A DNA stretch of 16,359 nt from JAZRWQ01 sp045599805. Lineage in GTDB: Bacteria > Bacillota > Clostridia > Oscillospirales > UMGS1783. The stretch is taken from NCBI GenBank assembly GCA_045599805.1, contig JAZRWQ010000076.1, positions 1-16,359 of the forward strand, read 5' to 3'. The notes below the pieces were generated by a model. That model saw only the letters and a program-made list of their open reading frames with translations, was not told the DNA's origin and ran no database searches. Shown here one piece after another: positions 1-6,234 of the stretch (position 1 is the stretch's first letter; every line of letters starts with the position of its first letter). A program made the position numbers and the translations under genes.

Positions 1-1
1 T

Positions 2-2698
2 ACAAAAGAACTTAAAAAGATTGATCCTATCGCCGATAAGGTCGATAGCTTGGAGGAAGAATATAAGGCGCTCTCGGAAGAAGAGCTGAAGGGCAAAACG
101 GCTCTGTTTAAGGAGCGTTATAAGAACGGCGAATCGCTTGACGATCTGCTGCCCGAGGCTTTTGCCGCAGTAAGAGAGGCGGCATGGCGGGTAACCGGTA
201 TGCGTCCGTTCAGAGTGCAGGTAATAGGCGGCATAATTCTGCATCAGGGCAGAATTGCCGAAATGAAAACCGGCGAAGGCAAAACCCTCGTTGCCACCAT
301 GCCGGTATATCTTAACGCGCTCTCCGGAGAGGGCGTTCACGTTGTAACGGTAAACGATTACCTTGCAAAGCGTGACAGCGAGGAAATGGGCAGAATTTAC
401 CGTTACCTCGGCATGACGGTCGGACTTTGCGTCCACGGCATGGATAAACAGCAAAAGCGAAATGCCTATGCTGCCGATATAACCTACGGCACGAATAACG
501 AATTCGGATTCGACTATCTGCGTGATAACATGGTGCTCAATAAGGCATCAATGGTGCAGCGCGGTCATAACTTCGTTGTTGTCGATGAGGTCGATTCCAT
601 ACTGATAGACGAGGCAAGAACGCCGCTTATCATTTCCGGCGATGCCGAGGAATCCACCGACCTTTACGAAAAGGCAAATATTTTGGTGCGCGGCATGACT
701 CCGGTAAAGGTGACCGAGCAGGATAACAAGCTGCCTATTGAAGAGTACACAGATGTTGACTACGTTATCGACGAAAAGGCAAAAAGCGTTGTGCTTACTC
801 CGAGAGGCATAGCAAAAGCCGAGAAATTCTTTAACGTATCCAATATCGCATCCCCCGAAAACTCCGAATTCTATCATCATATAAATCAGGCGATGAAGGC
901 ATACGGCACCATGAAAAGGGACGTTGACTATGTGGTACGTCCCGACGGTGTAATAATCGTTGACGAATTTACCGGCCGTCTTATGTTCGGCAGACGCTAT
1001 TCGAACGGTCTTCATCAGGCAATAGAGGCAAAAGAGGGCGTAAAGGTTGAAAAGGAAACCAAAACGCTTGCAACGATAACCTTCCAGAACTATTTCCGTT
1101 TATATAAAAAGCTTTCGGGCATGACCGGTACCGCCCTTACCGAGGAGCAGGAATTCGTTCAGATCTACGGCGATGACGTAATCGAAGTACCTACCAACCG
1201 CCCGATGATAAGGGAAGACCATGACGACGTTATCTACAAAACGGTAAACGCAAAATACCGCGCTATAATAAATCAGATAATCGAATGCCATGAAAAAGGT
1301 CAGCCCGTGCTTGTGGGTACGATTTCTATCGAAAAGTCGGAAATTTTAAGCCGTCTTCTCAAAAAGGAAAGAATACCCCATAACGTACTTAACGCCAAGT
1401 ATCATGAAAAGGAAGCCGAAATAATCGCGCAGGCAGGCAGATTCGGCGCTGTTACCATCGCCACCAACATGGCGGGCAGAGGTACCGATATACGCTTGGG
1501 CGGCAACCCCGACCACATGGCAAAGGAACAGATGCGCGGCATGGGCATAAAAGATGAGCTCGTTGTTGAAAGCTCTTCCGTTTCCGAAACCGATGATGAA
1601 GAAATACTCAATGTAAGAACCTTATACAAAAAGCTTTACGATGAAGCAAAGGTTCAGACCGCCAAGGAAGCCGAAGAGGTTGTAAAGGCGGGCGGACTGT
1701 TTATCATAGGCACCGAGCGCCACGAATCGCGCCGTATCGACAATCAGCTTCGCGGACGTTCCGGCAGACAGGGCGACCCCGGCGAAAGCTGCTTCTATCT
1801 GTCGCTTGAGGACGATCTTATGCGTCTGTTCGGCGGCGAGCGTCTTAACGCCGTAATGAATACCTTAAATGTTGAAGAGGACATGCCGATAGTAAGCGGT
1901 CTGCTTACGAATATTATCGAAAATGCGCAGAAGAAGGTTGAAAACGCAAACTTTGACCGCAGAAAGCGCGTTCTGGAATACGACGATGTTATCAATACCC
2001 AGCGTAATATGATCTATCAGCAGCGCCGTCAGGTATTAAACGGCGAGGATATCAAGGAAAGCATCCGCCGCATGATTACTGCCGTAATCGAAGGCTCGGT
2101 AATGACCTATGCAAACGGCACCGACAGCAGCCTTTGGAATATCGAGGGGCTCAAGCAGGATTTTCTCGGCGTATTTATGTCGCCCGAGGATTTCACTCAG
2201 CTTGAACAAAACATAGGCAAGTATGACCAGAAAAAACTTACGGAAGTGCTGTCCGAAAAGGCGCTTGCTTTCTATGACAATAAGGAAAAGGCATACGGCA
2301 GCGAGTTTATGCGCGAGCTTGAAAGAGTCGTTCTGCTCCATATGGTAGATAAAAACTGGATGGCGCAGATTGATGCCATGGACGATTTGAAGCAGGGTAT
2401 CTCTCTTCGCTCTTACGGCAATGTTGATCCCGTTGTGGCATACCGCAACGAGGGCACCGATATGTACGAGGTAATGCTTGAAGAGATACGCCGTGAAACG
2501 GTAAGAGGCATATTTACCGCCCGTCCCGTTGACGAATCGCTCGAGCGCAAGGCCGTTGTAAAGGAAACGTCAACTTCTCACGGCGACAGTGCACCCAAGA
2601 GCACCACGATAGTTAAAAAGCTTAAAGTAGGCAGAAACGATCCCTGCCCATGCGGCAGCGGTAAAAAATACAAAAAGTGCTGCGGCGCGAATGAGTGA
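2..2698 (+). CDS. secA: Preprotein translocase ATPase SecA (5' end outside window)
   Basis: Motor ATPase that drives unfolded preproteins through the SecYEG channel at the inner face of the cytoplasmic membrane. The frame is open to the window edge, and the codons before the TTG at 50 already read as SecA N-terminal sequence (KELKKIDPIADKVDSLEEEY). The TTG is therefore an internal Leu and the true start lies upstream. Visible motifs: Walker A GEGKT (272-286), Walker B DEVD (584-595), IDEARTPLIISG, the DEAD-motor helicase segments TNMAGRGTDI and RQGDPGES, and a C-terminal SEC-C zinc motif (CPCGSG...YKKCC, about 2645-2685) that in the family binds SecB or ribosomes. About 898 residues are visible, close to the usual full length, so only a dozen or so residues are missing. 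The ymdB-like gene follows directly. No frameshift or missing motif is seen. Identity is essentially certain. Confidence 0.98.
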   Translation, partial: TKELKKIDPIADKVDSLEEEYKALSEEELKGKTALFKERYKNGESLDDLLPEAFAAVREAAWRVTGMRPFRVQVIGGIILHQGRIAEMKTGEGKTLVATMPVYLNALSGEGVHVVTVNDYLAKRDSEEMGRIYRYLGMTVGLCVHGMDKQQKRNAYAADITYGTNNEFGFDYLRDNMVLNKASMVQRGHNFVVVDEVDSILIDEARTPLIISGDAEESTDLYEKANILVRGMTPVKVTEQDNKLPIEEYTDVDYVIDEKAKSVVLTPRGIAKAEKFFNVSNIASPENSEFYHHINQAMKAYGTMKRDVDYVVRPDGVIIVDEFTGRLMFGRRYSNGLHQAIEAKEGVKVEKETKTLATITFQNYFRLYKKLSGMTGTALTEEQEFVQIYGDDVIEVPTNRPMIREDHDDVIYKTVNAKYRAIINQIIECHEKGQPVLVGTISIEKSEILSRLLKKERIPHNVLNAKYHEKEAEIIAQAGRFGAVTIATNMAGRGTDIRLGGNPDHMAKEQMRGMGIKDELVVESSSVSETDDEEILNVRTLYKKLYDEAKVQTAKEAEEVVKAGGLFIIGTERHESRRIDNQLRGRSGRQGDPGESCFYLSLEDDLMRLFGGERLNAVMNTLNVEEDMPIVSGLLTNIIENAQKKVENANFDRRKRVLEYDDVINTQRNMIYQQRRQVLNGEDIKESIRRMITAVIEGSVMTYANGTDSSLWNIEGLKQDFLGVFMSPEDFTQLEQNIGKYDQKKLTEVLSEKALAFYDNKEKAYGSEFMRELERVVLLHMVDKNWMAQIDAMDDLKQGISLRSYGNVDPVVAYRNEGTDMYEVMLEEIRRETVRGIFTARPVDESLERKAVVKETSTSHGDSAPKSTTIVKKLKVGRNDPCPCGSGKKYKKCCGANE

Positions 2699-2702
2699 TA
2701 GT

Positions 2703-3467
2703 ATGAAAATTTTAATGGTAGGCGACATAGTCGGCGAACACGGATGCGATTGCTTTGCCGCAAAGCTCCCCGTACTTAAGCGTGAGCAGGGGATAGATCT
2801 GGTAATTGTCAACTGCGAAAACGCAACGGCAACCTCCGGCATAATGCCCTCTCAGGCGCAGTTTCTTCTGGATAACGGCGCGGATATACTTACCGGCGGC
2901 AACCACATCTTCGGCAAAAAGCAGATGCACCCCTTTTTAAATGAAAATCCTTTCGTGATCCGTCCGGCAAATTATCCGGATAAAGCGCCGGGCGTAGGCA
3001 AGGCGCATATCGACTGCGGCAGCGCAAAGGTAACCGTAATAAATCTTCAGGGCACCGTTTTTATGGACTCTTTGGAAAGCCCCTTCGACTGTCTTGACAG
3101 GCTTTTGGAGGATGATGATAACGGTGGTATCATCCTTGTGGATTTTCATGCCGAAGCAAGCAGCGAAAAGCGCGCACTCGGCTTTTATGCCGACGGCAGA
3201 GTTACCGCGCTGGTCGGCACGCATACACATGTGCAGACCGCCGATGAGCAGATATTGCCGAAGGGCACGGGATATATAACCGATCTCGGCATGACCGGCG
3301 TTATCGATTCGGTGCTCGGCGCGGATAAGGAGCTTGCCGTAAGCCGTTTCAGGAATAAAATGCCTGTCCCTCTTGAGCTTGCCGAGGGCAAAACCGCCCT
3401 CTGCGGCGTTATTATTGAAGCTGACCGCTGTGGGAAATGCCTGTCGGTCACAAGGGTAAGGATATGA
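2703..3467 (+). CDS. ymdB: YmdB-family metallophosphoesterase (TIGR00282 type)
   Basis: A 254-residue cytoplasmic metallophosphoesterase of the YmdB/TIGR00282 family. In Bacillus the family member hydrolyses 2',3'-cyclic nucleotides and affects biofilm and motility gene expression. All expected metal ligands are present: D8 in GDIVG, E39-N40 in NCENAT, N67-H68 in GGNHIF, H149 in DFHAEA, and H174/H176 in GTHTHVQ. These positions coincide with those I recall for the Bacillus enzyme when the ATG at 2703 is used. An in-frame ATG at 2691 would add MSDS and overlap secA by 8 bases. I prefer 2703 because family members begin two to four residues before the GDIVG strand. Neither ATG has a clear Shine-Dalgarno, so translation is probably coupled to the secA stop 4 bases upstream. 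The 3' end overlaps the VanZ-like gene by ATGA. The substrate in this organism is not known. Confidence 0.93.
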   Translation: MKILMVGDIVGEHGCDCFAAKLPVLKREQGIDLVIVNCENATATSGIMPSQAQFLLDNGADILTGGNHIFGKKQMHPFLNENPFVIRPANYPDKAPGVGKAHIDCGSAKVTVINLQGTVFMDSLESPFDCLDRLLEDDDNGGIILVDFHAEASSEKRALGFYADGRVTALVGTHTHVQTADEQILPKGTGYITDLGMTGVIDSVLGADKELAVSRFRNKMPVPLELAEGKTALCGVIIEADRCGKCLSVTRVRI

Positions 3468-3910
3468 GAAAATCGGTGCGCCGCCTTTATATAGTCGCCT
3501 TTGTCGCCTACTGCGCGATAATGCTGTGGCTGCTCTTTTTCTGGAGAATGACCTTTGTAAATCCGGGAGAAATCCGTATTTTCCTTGTGCCGTTCACCTC
3601 CACAAAGGAGTTTATTGACGTTATTAAGTCTTCCGGAAGCTTCGGCGCGGTCTGGCACGCTTTTAAGAATCTTGCCGGAAATATAGTTATGTTTATGCCG
3701 CTCGGCATATTTTATCCGGTGCTGTTCAAGCCGCTTCGCAAATATCCGTATTTTATTTCAGCCGTGGCTGTTCTCATAATTTTTATTGAAATAACGCAGT
3801 ATTTAACCGGACTCGGCTACTGTGATATTGACGATTTCATGTTCAATACCGCCGGGGCGTCCGTAGGTTTTCTGTGTTACCGTATATTTATCGCAAAAAG
3901 ACTTCGCTGA
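3464..3910 (+). CDS. VanZ-family small membrane protein
   Basis: A 148-residue integral membrane protein with about four hydrophobic segments (roughly residues 8-28, 72-89, 94-112, 126-144). The pattern is VanZ-like (PF04892): LVPF before the first loop, NIVMFMPLG, then E109-x2-Q112 and the acidic D121-x-DD of GYCDIDDFMFNTAG, which is the family's signature before the last helix. VanZ confers modest teicoplanin resistance in enterococci, but the many chromosomal paralogs have no proven function, and resistance should not be inferred. I chose the ATG at 3464 because it overlaps the ymdB stop (ATGA) and sits seven bases after AAGGG. An in-frame ATG at 3437 would start deep inside ymdB without a binding site. 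The stop codon lies in the loop of a terminator hairpin. Confidence 0.87.
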   Translation: MRKSVRRLYIVAFVAYCAIMLWLLFFWRMTFVNPGEIRIFLVPFTSTKEFIDVIKSSGSFGAVWHAFKNLAGNIVMFMPLGIFYPVLFKPLRKYPYFISAVAVLIIFIEITQYLTGLGYCDIDDFMFNTAGASVGFLCYRIFIAKRLR

Positions 3911-3923
3911 GGCGAAGTTTTTT
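3896..3923 (+). terminator. Intrinsic terminator hairpin with the vanZ stop codon in its loop
   Basis: ACTTCGC (3901-3907) pairs perfectly with GCGAAGT (3912-3918) around a TGAG tetraloop, followed by a run of six T (3918-3923). Upstream A residues (3896-3899) can extend the stem against those T's, with one G-T wobble at 3900/3919. The vanZ TGA (3908-3910) forms the first three loop bases. A strong ribosome binding site for the kinase gene begins only two bases after the T run, so no promoter fits between this hairpin and the kinase start. It may therefore act as a partial terminator or attenuator rather than an operon end. Confidence 0.8.
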
Positions 3924-3925
3924 GT

Positions 3926-3933
3926 AAAGGAGG
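3926..3933 (+). promoter_or_regulatory. Strong Shine-Dalgarno of the kinase gene, deciding its start
   Basis: AAAGGAGG is a near-perfect anti-16S match. It is one base from an ATG at 3935 (too close) and seven bases from the in-frame ATG at 3941 (ideal), which sets the kinase start at 3941. Confidence 0.88.
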
Positions 3934-3940
3934 AATGAGT

Positions 3941-5221
3941 ATGACGCTGAACGCGGAAAATTTCGTCTTTTCCGTTGAGGTCGCCGCGTTCTTTTTCGGC
4001 ATGGTTTTGCTCGCCGGCTGCATAATAAACCGCCGCAGCGATGCCAAGGCGAAATGGTTTCATGCCTTCGTTGTCTGCGCCGTACTCAATAACCTTTTAG
4101 ATGCGCTCAGACATATTTTAAGCGGCAGCGCATCAGATGAAGCGCTTTTACTTGTCAATACTCTTTTACATATCGTGGGCTTTATTACATATATGGTCGC
4201 CACAAACTATCAGGTACAGTATGCCGAGCGCATGAGCAAAGGCATAACGGGATTCTGCCTTGCGGTAGATGCGCTCAGCCTTATAATGATAATACTTGCC
4301 CTTTTCAATATCCGCTACGGCTTCTTTTTCAAGGTGGAAAATCACAATATTTTGCAGGGGAAACTGTATTATGTTACGCAGGTATATGCCATTCTGGTAT
4401 TGCTTGCCAATATGGGACTTATCGCCTGGAACAGGGTAATGGACTCTAAAACGCGGCTTACTCTTTTATGCTACACCGCCGTACCCTATGTTGCCGTTTT
4501 TATAAGGCTGTTTACGCCGCTGTCGCTGCTGTCGAGCGGCACTATGCTTGCCGTGTTTATTATCTATGTGAATCTGTATACTCAGCAAAGCCGTACTTTG
4601 GAGGAAACGGAAAATACCCTTTTGGATACCAGGGTAAAGCTTATGATGTCGCAGATTCAGCCGCATTTTTTATACAACGCGCTGTCCTCAATATCGTATC
4701 TCTGCACAGAGGATCCTGCCGAGGCGGAGAAGGCAACCAATGAATTTGCCGATTACTTAAGGGGGAACCTTAAATCGATAAACTCCGAGCATCCCATACC
4801 GTTCGAGGACGAGCTTAAACATACCGAAACCTATCTCAGTATAGAAAAACGCCGTTTCCCGAAAAAACTGAATGTGTGGTATAATATAAAGACTACCGAT
4901 TTCACCATCCCTGCGCTTTCTATCCAGCCCATTGCCGAAAATGCCGTGCGTTACGGCGTTGAAAGCAGATTTGAGCCGACGCTGATAATAATATCCAGCT
5001 ACGAGGGCGATGACGAGTATGTGGTAAAGGTATCGGACGACGGCGGCGGATTTGATGTTGATGCCGTTTTTAAGGACGGTAAGGAGCATATAGGAATAAT
5101 CGGCGTCAGAAACCGTCTTAAGAAAATGTCGGGCGGTACGCTTGAAATAAACAGCGTTATAGGTAAAGGTACCGAAGCAGTATTCCATATTCCCAAAAAC
5201 ACATCGGAGGGTAAAAAATGA
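3941..5221 (+). CDS. LytS/YehU-type sensor histidine kinase with seven-helix membrane input region
   Basis: A 426-residue membrane sensor kinase. Residues about 7-30, 40-60, 68-92, 102-130, 142-166, 174-194 and 198-217 form seven hydrophobic segments with no large extracytoplasmic domain. A short helical linker follows (about 218-234), then a His_kinase domain (PF06580): phosphoacceptor H242 in QIQPHFLYNALSS, an ATPase N-box ENAVRYG (333-339), a G1-type SDDGGGF (365-371) and GIIGVRNRL (385-393). PF06580 kinases normally pair with non-OmpR regulators, and here the downstream gene, overlapping by ATGA at 5218-5221, is a receiver + SARP-type protein, a clear cognate pair. The membrane region resembles seven-helix sensor modules of uncertain ligand, so I cannot name the signal. 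The N-box has Arg-Tyr where many relatives have Lys-His. The start at 3941 is fixed by AAAGGAGG. Confidence 0.92.
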   Translation: MTLNAENFVFSVEVAAFFFGMVLLAGCIINRRSDAKAKWFHAFVVCAVLNNLLDALRHILSGSASDEALLLVNTLLHIVGFITYMVATNYQVQYAERMSKGITGFCLAVDALSLIMIILALFNIRYGFFFKVENHNILQGKLYYVTQVYAILVLLANMGLIAWNRVMDSKTRLTLLCYTAVPYVAVFIRLFTPLSLLSSGTMLAVFIIYVNLYTQQSRTLEETENTLLDTRVKLMMSQIQPHFLYNALSSISYLCTEDPAEAEKATNEFADYLRGNLKSINSEHPIPFEDELKHTETYLSIEKRRFPKKLNVWYNIKTTDFTIPALSIQPIAENAVRYGVESRFEPTLIIISSYEGDDEYVVKVSDDGGGFDVDAVFKDGKEHIGIIGVRNRLKKMSGGTLEINSVIGKGTEAVFHIPKNTSEGKK

Positions 5222-6009
5222 AGATACTTGCCGTTGACGATGAAATAATACAGCTTAAAATGCTTGAACGTGCCATAAAAGCGGCAGTTCCGGGAAGCGA
5301 GCCGCAATGCTTTGAGGATCCGAGAGAGGCGCTCAAATGGGCAATGGAAAATCAGCCCGAGATAGCCTTTTGCGATATGCGTATGCCGATCATGAACGGC
5401 ATCGAGCTTGCACGAGAGCTAAAAAAACATTTCCCCATGATAAACATTATCTTTGTTACCGGGTACTATAAGGAGTATGCGGCTGCCGCCGCTCCGCTCC
5501 GTTTCAGCGGCTATCTGCAAAAGCCGGTAACGGCTGATGCCGTTGCACTCGAAATGGAAAATCTGCGTTTCCCCATCGAGCATAACAGCGACGGCAAAAA
5601 GCTTACGGTAAGATGCTTCGGAAATTTCGAGGTTTTGATGGATTCAAAGCCTCTTGAATTCAGATACACAAAAACCAAGGAGCTGTTTGCCTATCTGATC
5701 GACCGCAAGGGTGCCGAAGTGAACGGCAACGATATCCTTGCCGCGCTCTATGAGAGCGACCAGCCCACATATAAAAGCCATCTTCGCAACTGTGTGGCCG
5801 ATCTTAAAAATACCCTGCGCGCCATAGGTGTTGAGGATGTTTTCATAAAAGGCTTCAATAAATACTGCGTTGACGTAAGTCTTGTGGACTGTGACTATTA
5901 CGATTGGGAAAAGGGCGAGGCGTATGCCATCCGCGCCTTCCGGGGCGAATATATGTCTCAGTACTCATGGGCAGAGGCTACTTTGGCATATCTGACGTAT
6001 AATTTGTAA
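5218..6009 (+). CDS. Response regulator with receiver and SARP-type winged-helix domains
   Basis: A 263-residue cytoplasmic transcription regulator. Residues 1-118 are a complete receiver domain: acidic pocket D7/D8, phosphoacceptor D53 (FCDMRMP), T81 (FVTG) and K102 (QKP). Residues about 128-222 form a Trans_reg_C/SARP-like winged helix (LTVRCFGNFEVLMDSKPLEF, then FRYTKTKELFAYLIDRKGAEV, an OmpR/SARP pattern). A short tail (GEYMSQYSWAEATLAYL) matches the beginning of a BTAD region, but the full BTAD repeat set of Streptomyces SARPs is missing. That shortened form occurs in clostridial receiver-SARP proteins. It overlaps the kinase gene by four bases, so the two are presumably made in stoichiometric amounts. 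A perfect 11-bp tandem repeat promoter lies 31 bases after its stop. Because SARP winged helices read tandem repeats with 11-bp periodicity, that site is the obvious candidate target. DNA-binding assignment is by pattern only. Confidence 0.9.
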   Translation: MKILAVDDEIIQLKMLERAIKAAVPGSEPQCFEDPREALKWAMENQPEIAFCDMRMPIMNGIELARELKKHFPMINIIFVTGYYKEYAAAAAPLRFSGYLQKPVTADAVALEMENLRFPIEHNSDGKKLTVRCFGNFEVLMDSKPLEFRYTKTKELFAYLIDRKGAEVNGNDILAALYESDQPTYKSHLRNCVADLKNTLRAIGVEDVFIKGFNKYCVDVSLVDCDYYDWEKGEAYAIRAFRGEYMSQYSWAEATLAYLTYNL

Positions 6010-6040
6010 AAAAATAAAAAAAGTTGTCAAAAAATGGACT

Positions 6041-6062
6041 TTTACTTGCACTTTACTTGCAC
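6041..6062 (+). repeat. Perfect 11-bp tandem direct repeat, candidate SARP operator
   Basis: TTTACTTGCAC occurs twice head to tail with no mismatch (6041-6051 and 6052-6062). One turn of DNA per repeat puts both copies on the same helix face. The second copy ends nine bases before a TATAAT box. A related TTACTTT lies at 6088-6094. This layout is what SARP activators recognise in Streptomyces (heptamers at 11-bp spacing, about 8 bp from the -10). Confidence 0.85.
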
Positions 6063-6077
6063 CTTATATACTATAAT
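6041..6077 (+). promoter_or_regulatory. Probable activator-dependent promoter for the downstream small RNA
   Basis: TATAAT (6072-6077) is a consensus -10 box, with TATACT (6067-6072) overlapping it. No good -35 hexamer stands 16-18 bases upstream. The nearest is TTGCAC inside repeat 1 (6046-6051), 15 or 20 bases away depending on which -10 is used. The -35 region is instead filled by the 11-bp tandem repeat, as at promoters that need an activator. Transcription would start near 6084 and run away from the regulator gene toward 6234. Seen: the boxes and repeats. Inferred: activation by the neighbouring regulator. Confidence 0.68.
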
Positions 6078-6083
6078 GTATAC

Positions 6084-6234
6084 GTGATTACTTTGTGCTT
6101 AAAGTGATTTCATATAGTTTTTCCTTTTTTGTTTTTGTTGTGTGCGGTTTGTGCCCGCACATACACCGGACTTGTAGAGCGTAGTACAATTCCGGTAAAA
6201 AAAATTGCAGGCAGAGGGAGCCTGCAATTTTTTT
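6084..6234 (+). ncRNA. Candidate small structured RNA, about 150 nt, four hairpins
   Basis: The region between the regulator and spoIID has no plausible protein gene: there is no ATG on the plus strand from the predicted start to the terminator, and no Shine-Dalgarno. It does have a promoter, a terminator and dense secondary structure. Hairpin 1 is 6086-6094 with 6101-6109 (9 pairs, two G-U). A pyrimidine-rich linker follows (6111-6138). Hairpin 2 is TGTGCGG (6141-6147) with CCGCACA (6155-6161), plus two outer pairs. Hairpin 3 is ACCGGA (6165-6170) with TCCGGT (6191-6196), then a C/T mismatch, then TTGTA (6172-6176) with TACAA (6185-6189), closing loop GAGCGTAG. Hairpin 4 is the terminator. 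I do not recognise it as 6S RNA, tmRNA, SRP RNA, RNase P RNA or a common riboswitch, and no plus-strand gene follows for it to control in cis. A trans-acting regulatory RNA under the adjacent two-component system is the likeliest reading, but it is unproven. Confidence 0.58.
6198..6234. terminator. Bidirectional intrinsic terminator between the small RNA and spoIID
   Basis: ATTGCAGGC (6204-6212) pairs perfectly with GCCTGCAAT (6220-6228) around the loop AGAGGGA. The stem is flanked by A7 on the left (6197-6203) and a T run on the right (to 6234), so six further A-T pairs can form. It gives a U tract in either direction. It would end the plus-strand small RNA and also minus-strand spoIID, whose stop codon (6233-6235) touches it. 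Confidence 0.93.

Noticed and set aside
50..52. TTG as the start codon of secA
   Set aside because: The preceding codons in frame (from base 2) already match the SecA N-terminus, so the gene begins outside the window.
548..1015. 155-codon antisense frame opposite secA
   Set aside because: Lies wholly within conserved SecA motor sequence; no promoter or ribosome binding site.
3860..3888. Promoter for the kinase gene at the end of vanZ (TATATT at 3883-3888)
   Set aside because: The matching -35 position (about 3860-3865) bears no resemblance to TTGACA, so I do not claim it.
6034..6087. 17-codon reading frame starting at the ATG at 6034, across the tandem repeat
   Set aside because: No Shine-Dalgarno, and it lies inside the promoter repeat and upstream of the predicted transcription start. 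The repeat explains the sequence better than a peptide.
6135..6232. TTG-started frame through hairpins 2-4 as a small protein
   Set aside because: No ribosome binding site, and the frame runs through the terminator into antisense of spoIID. The paired stems explain the sequence.
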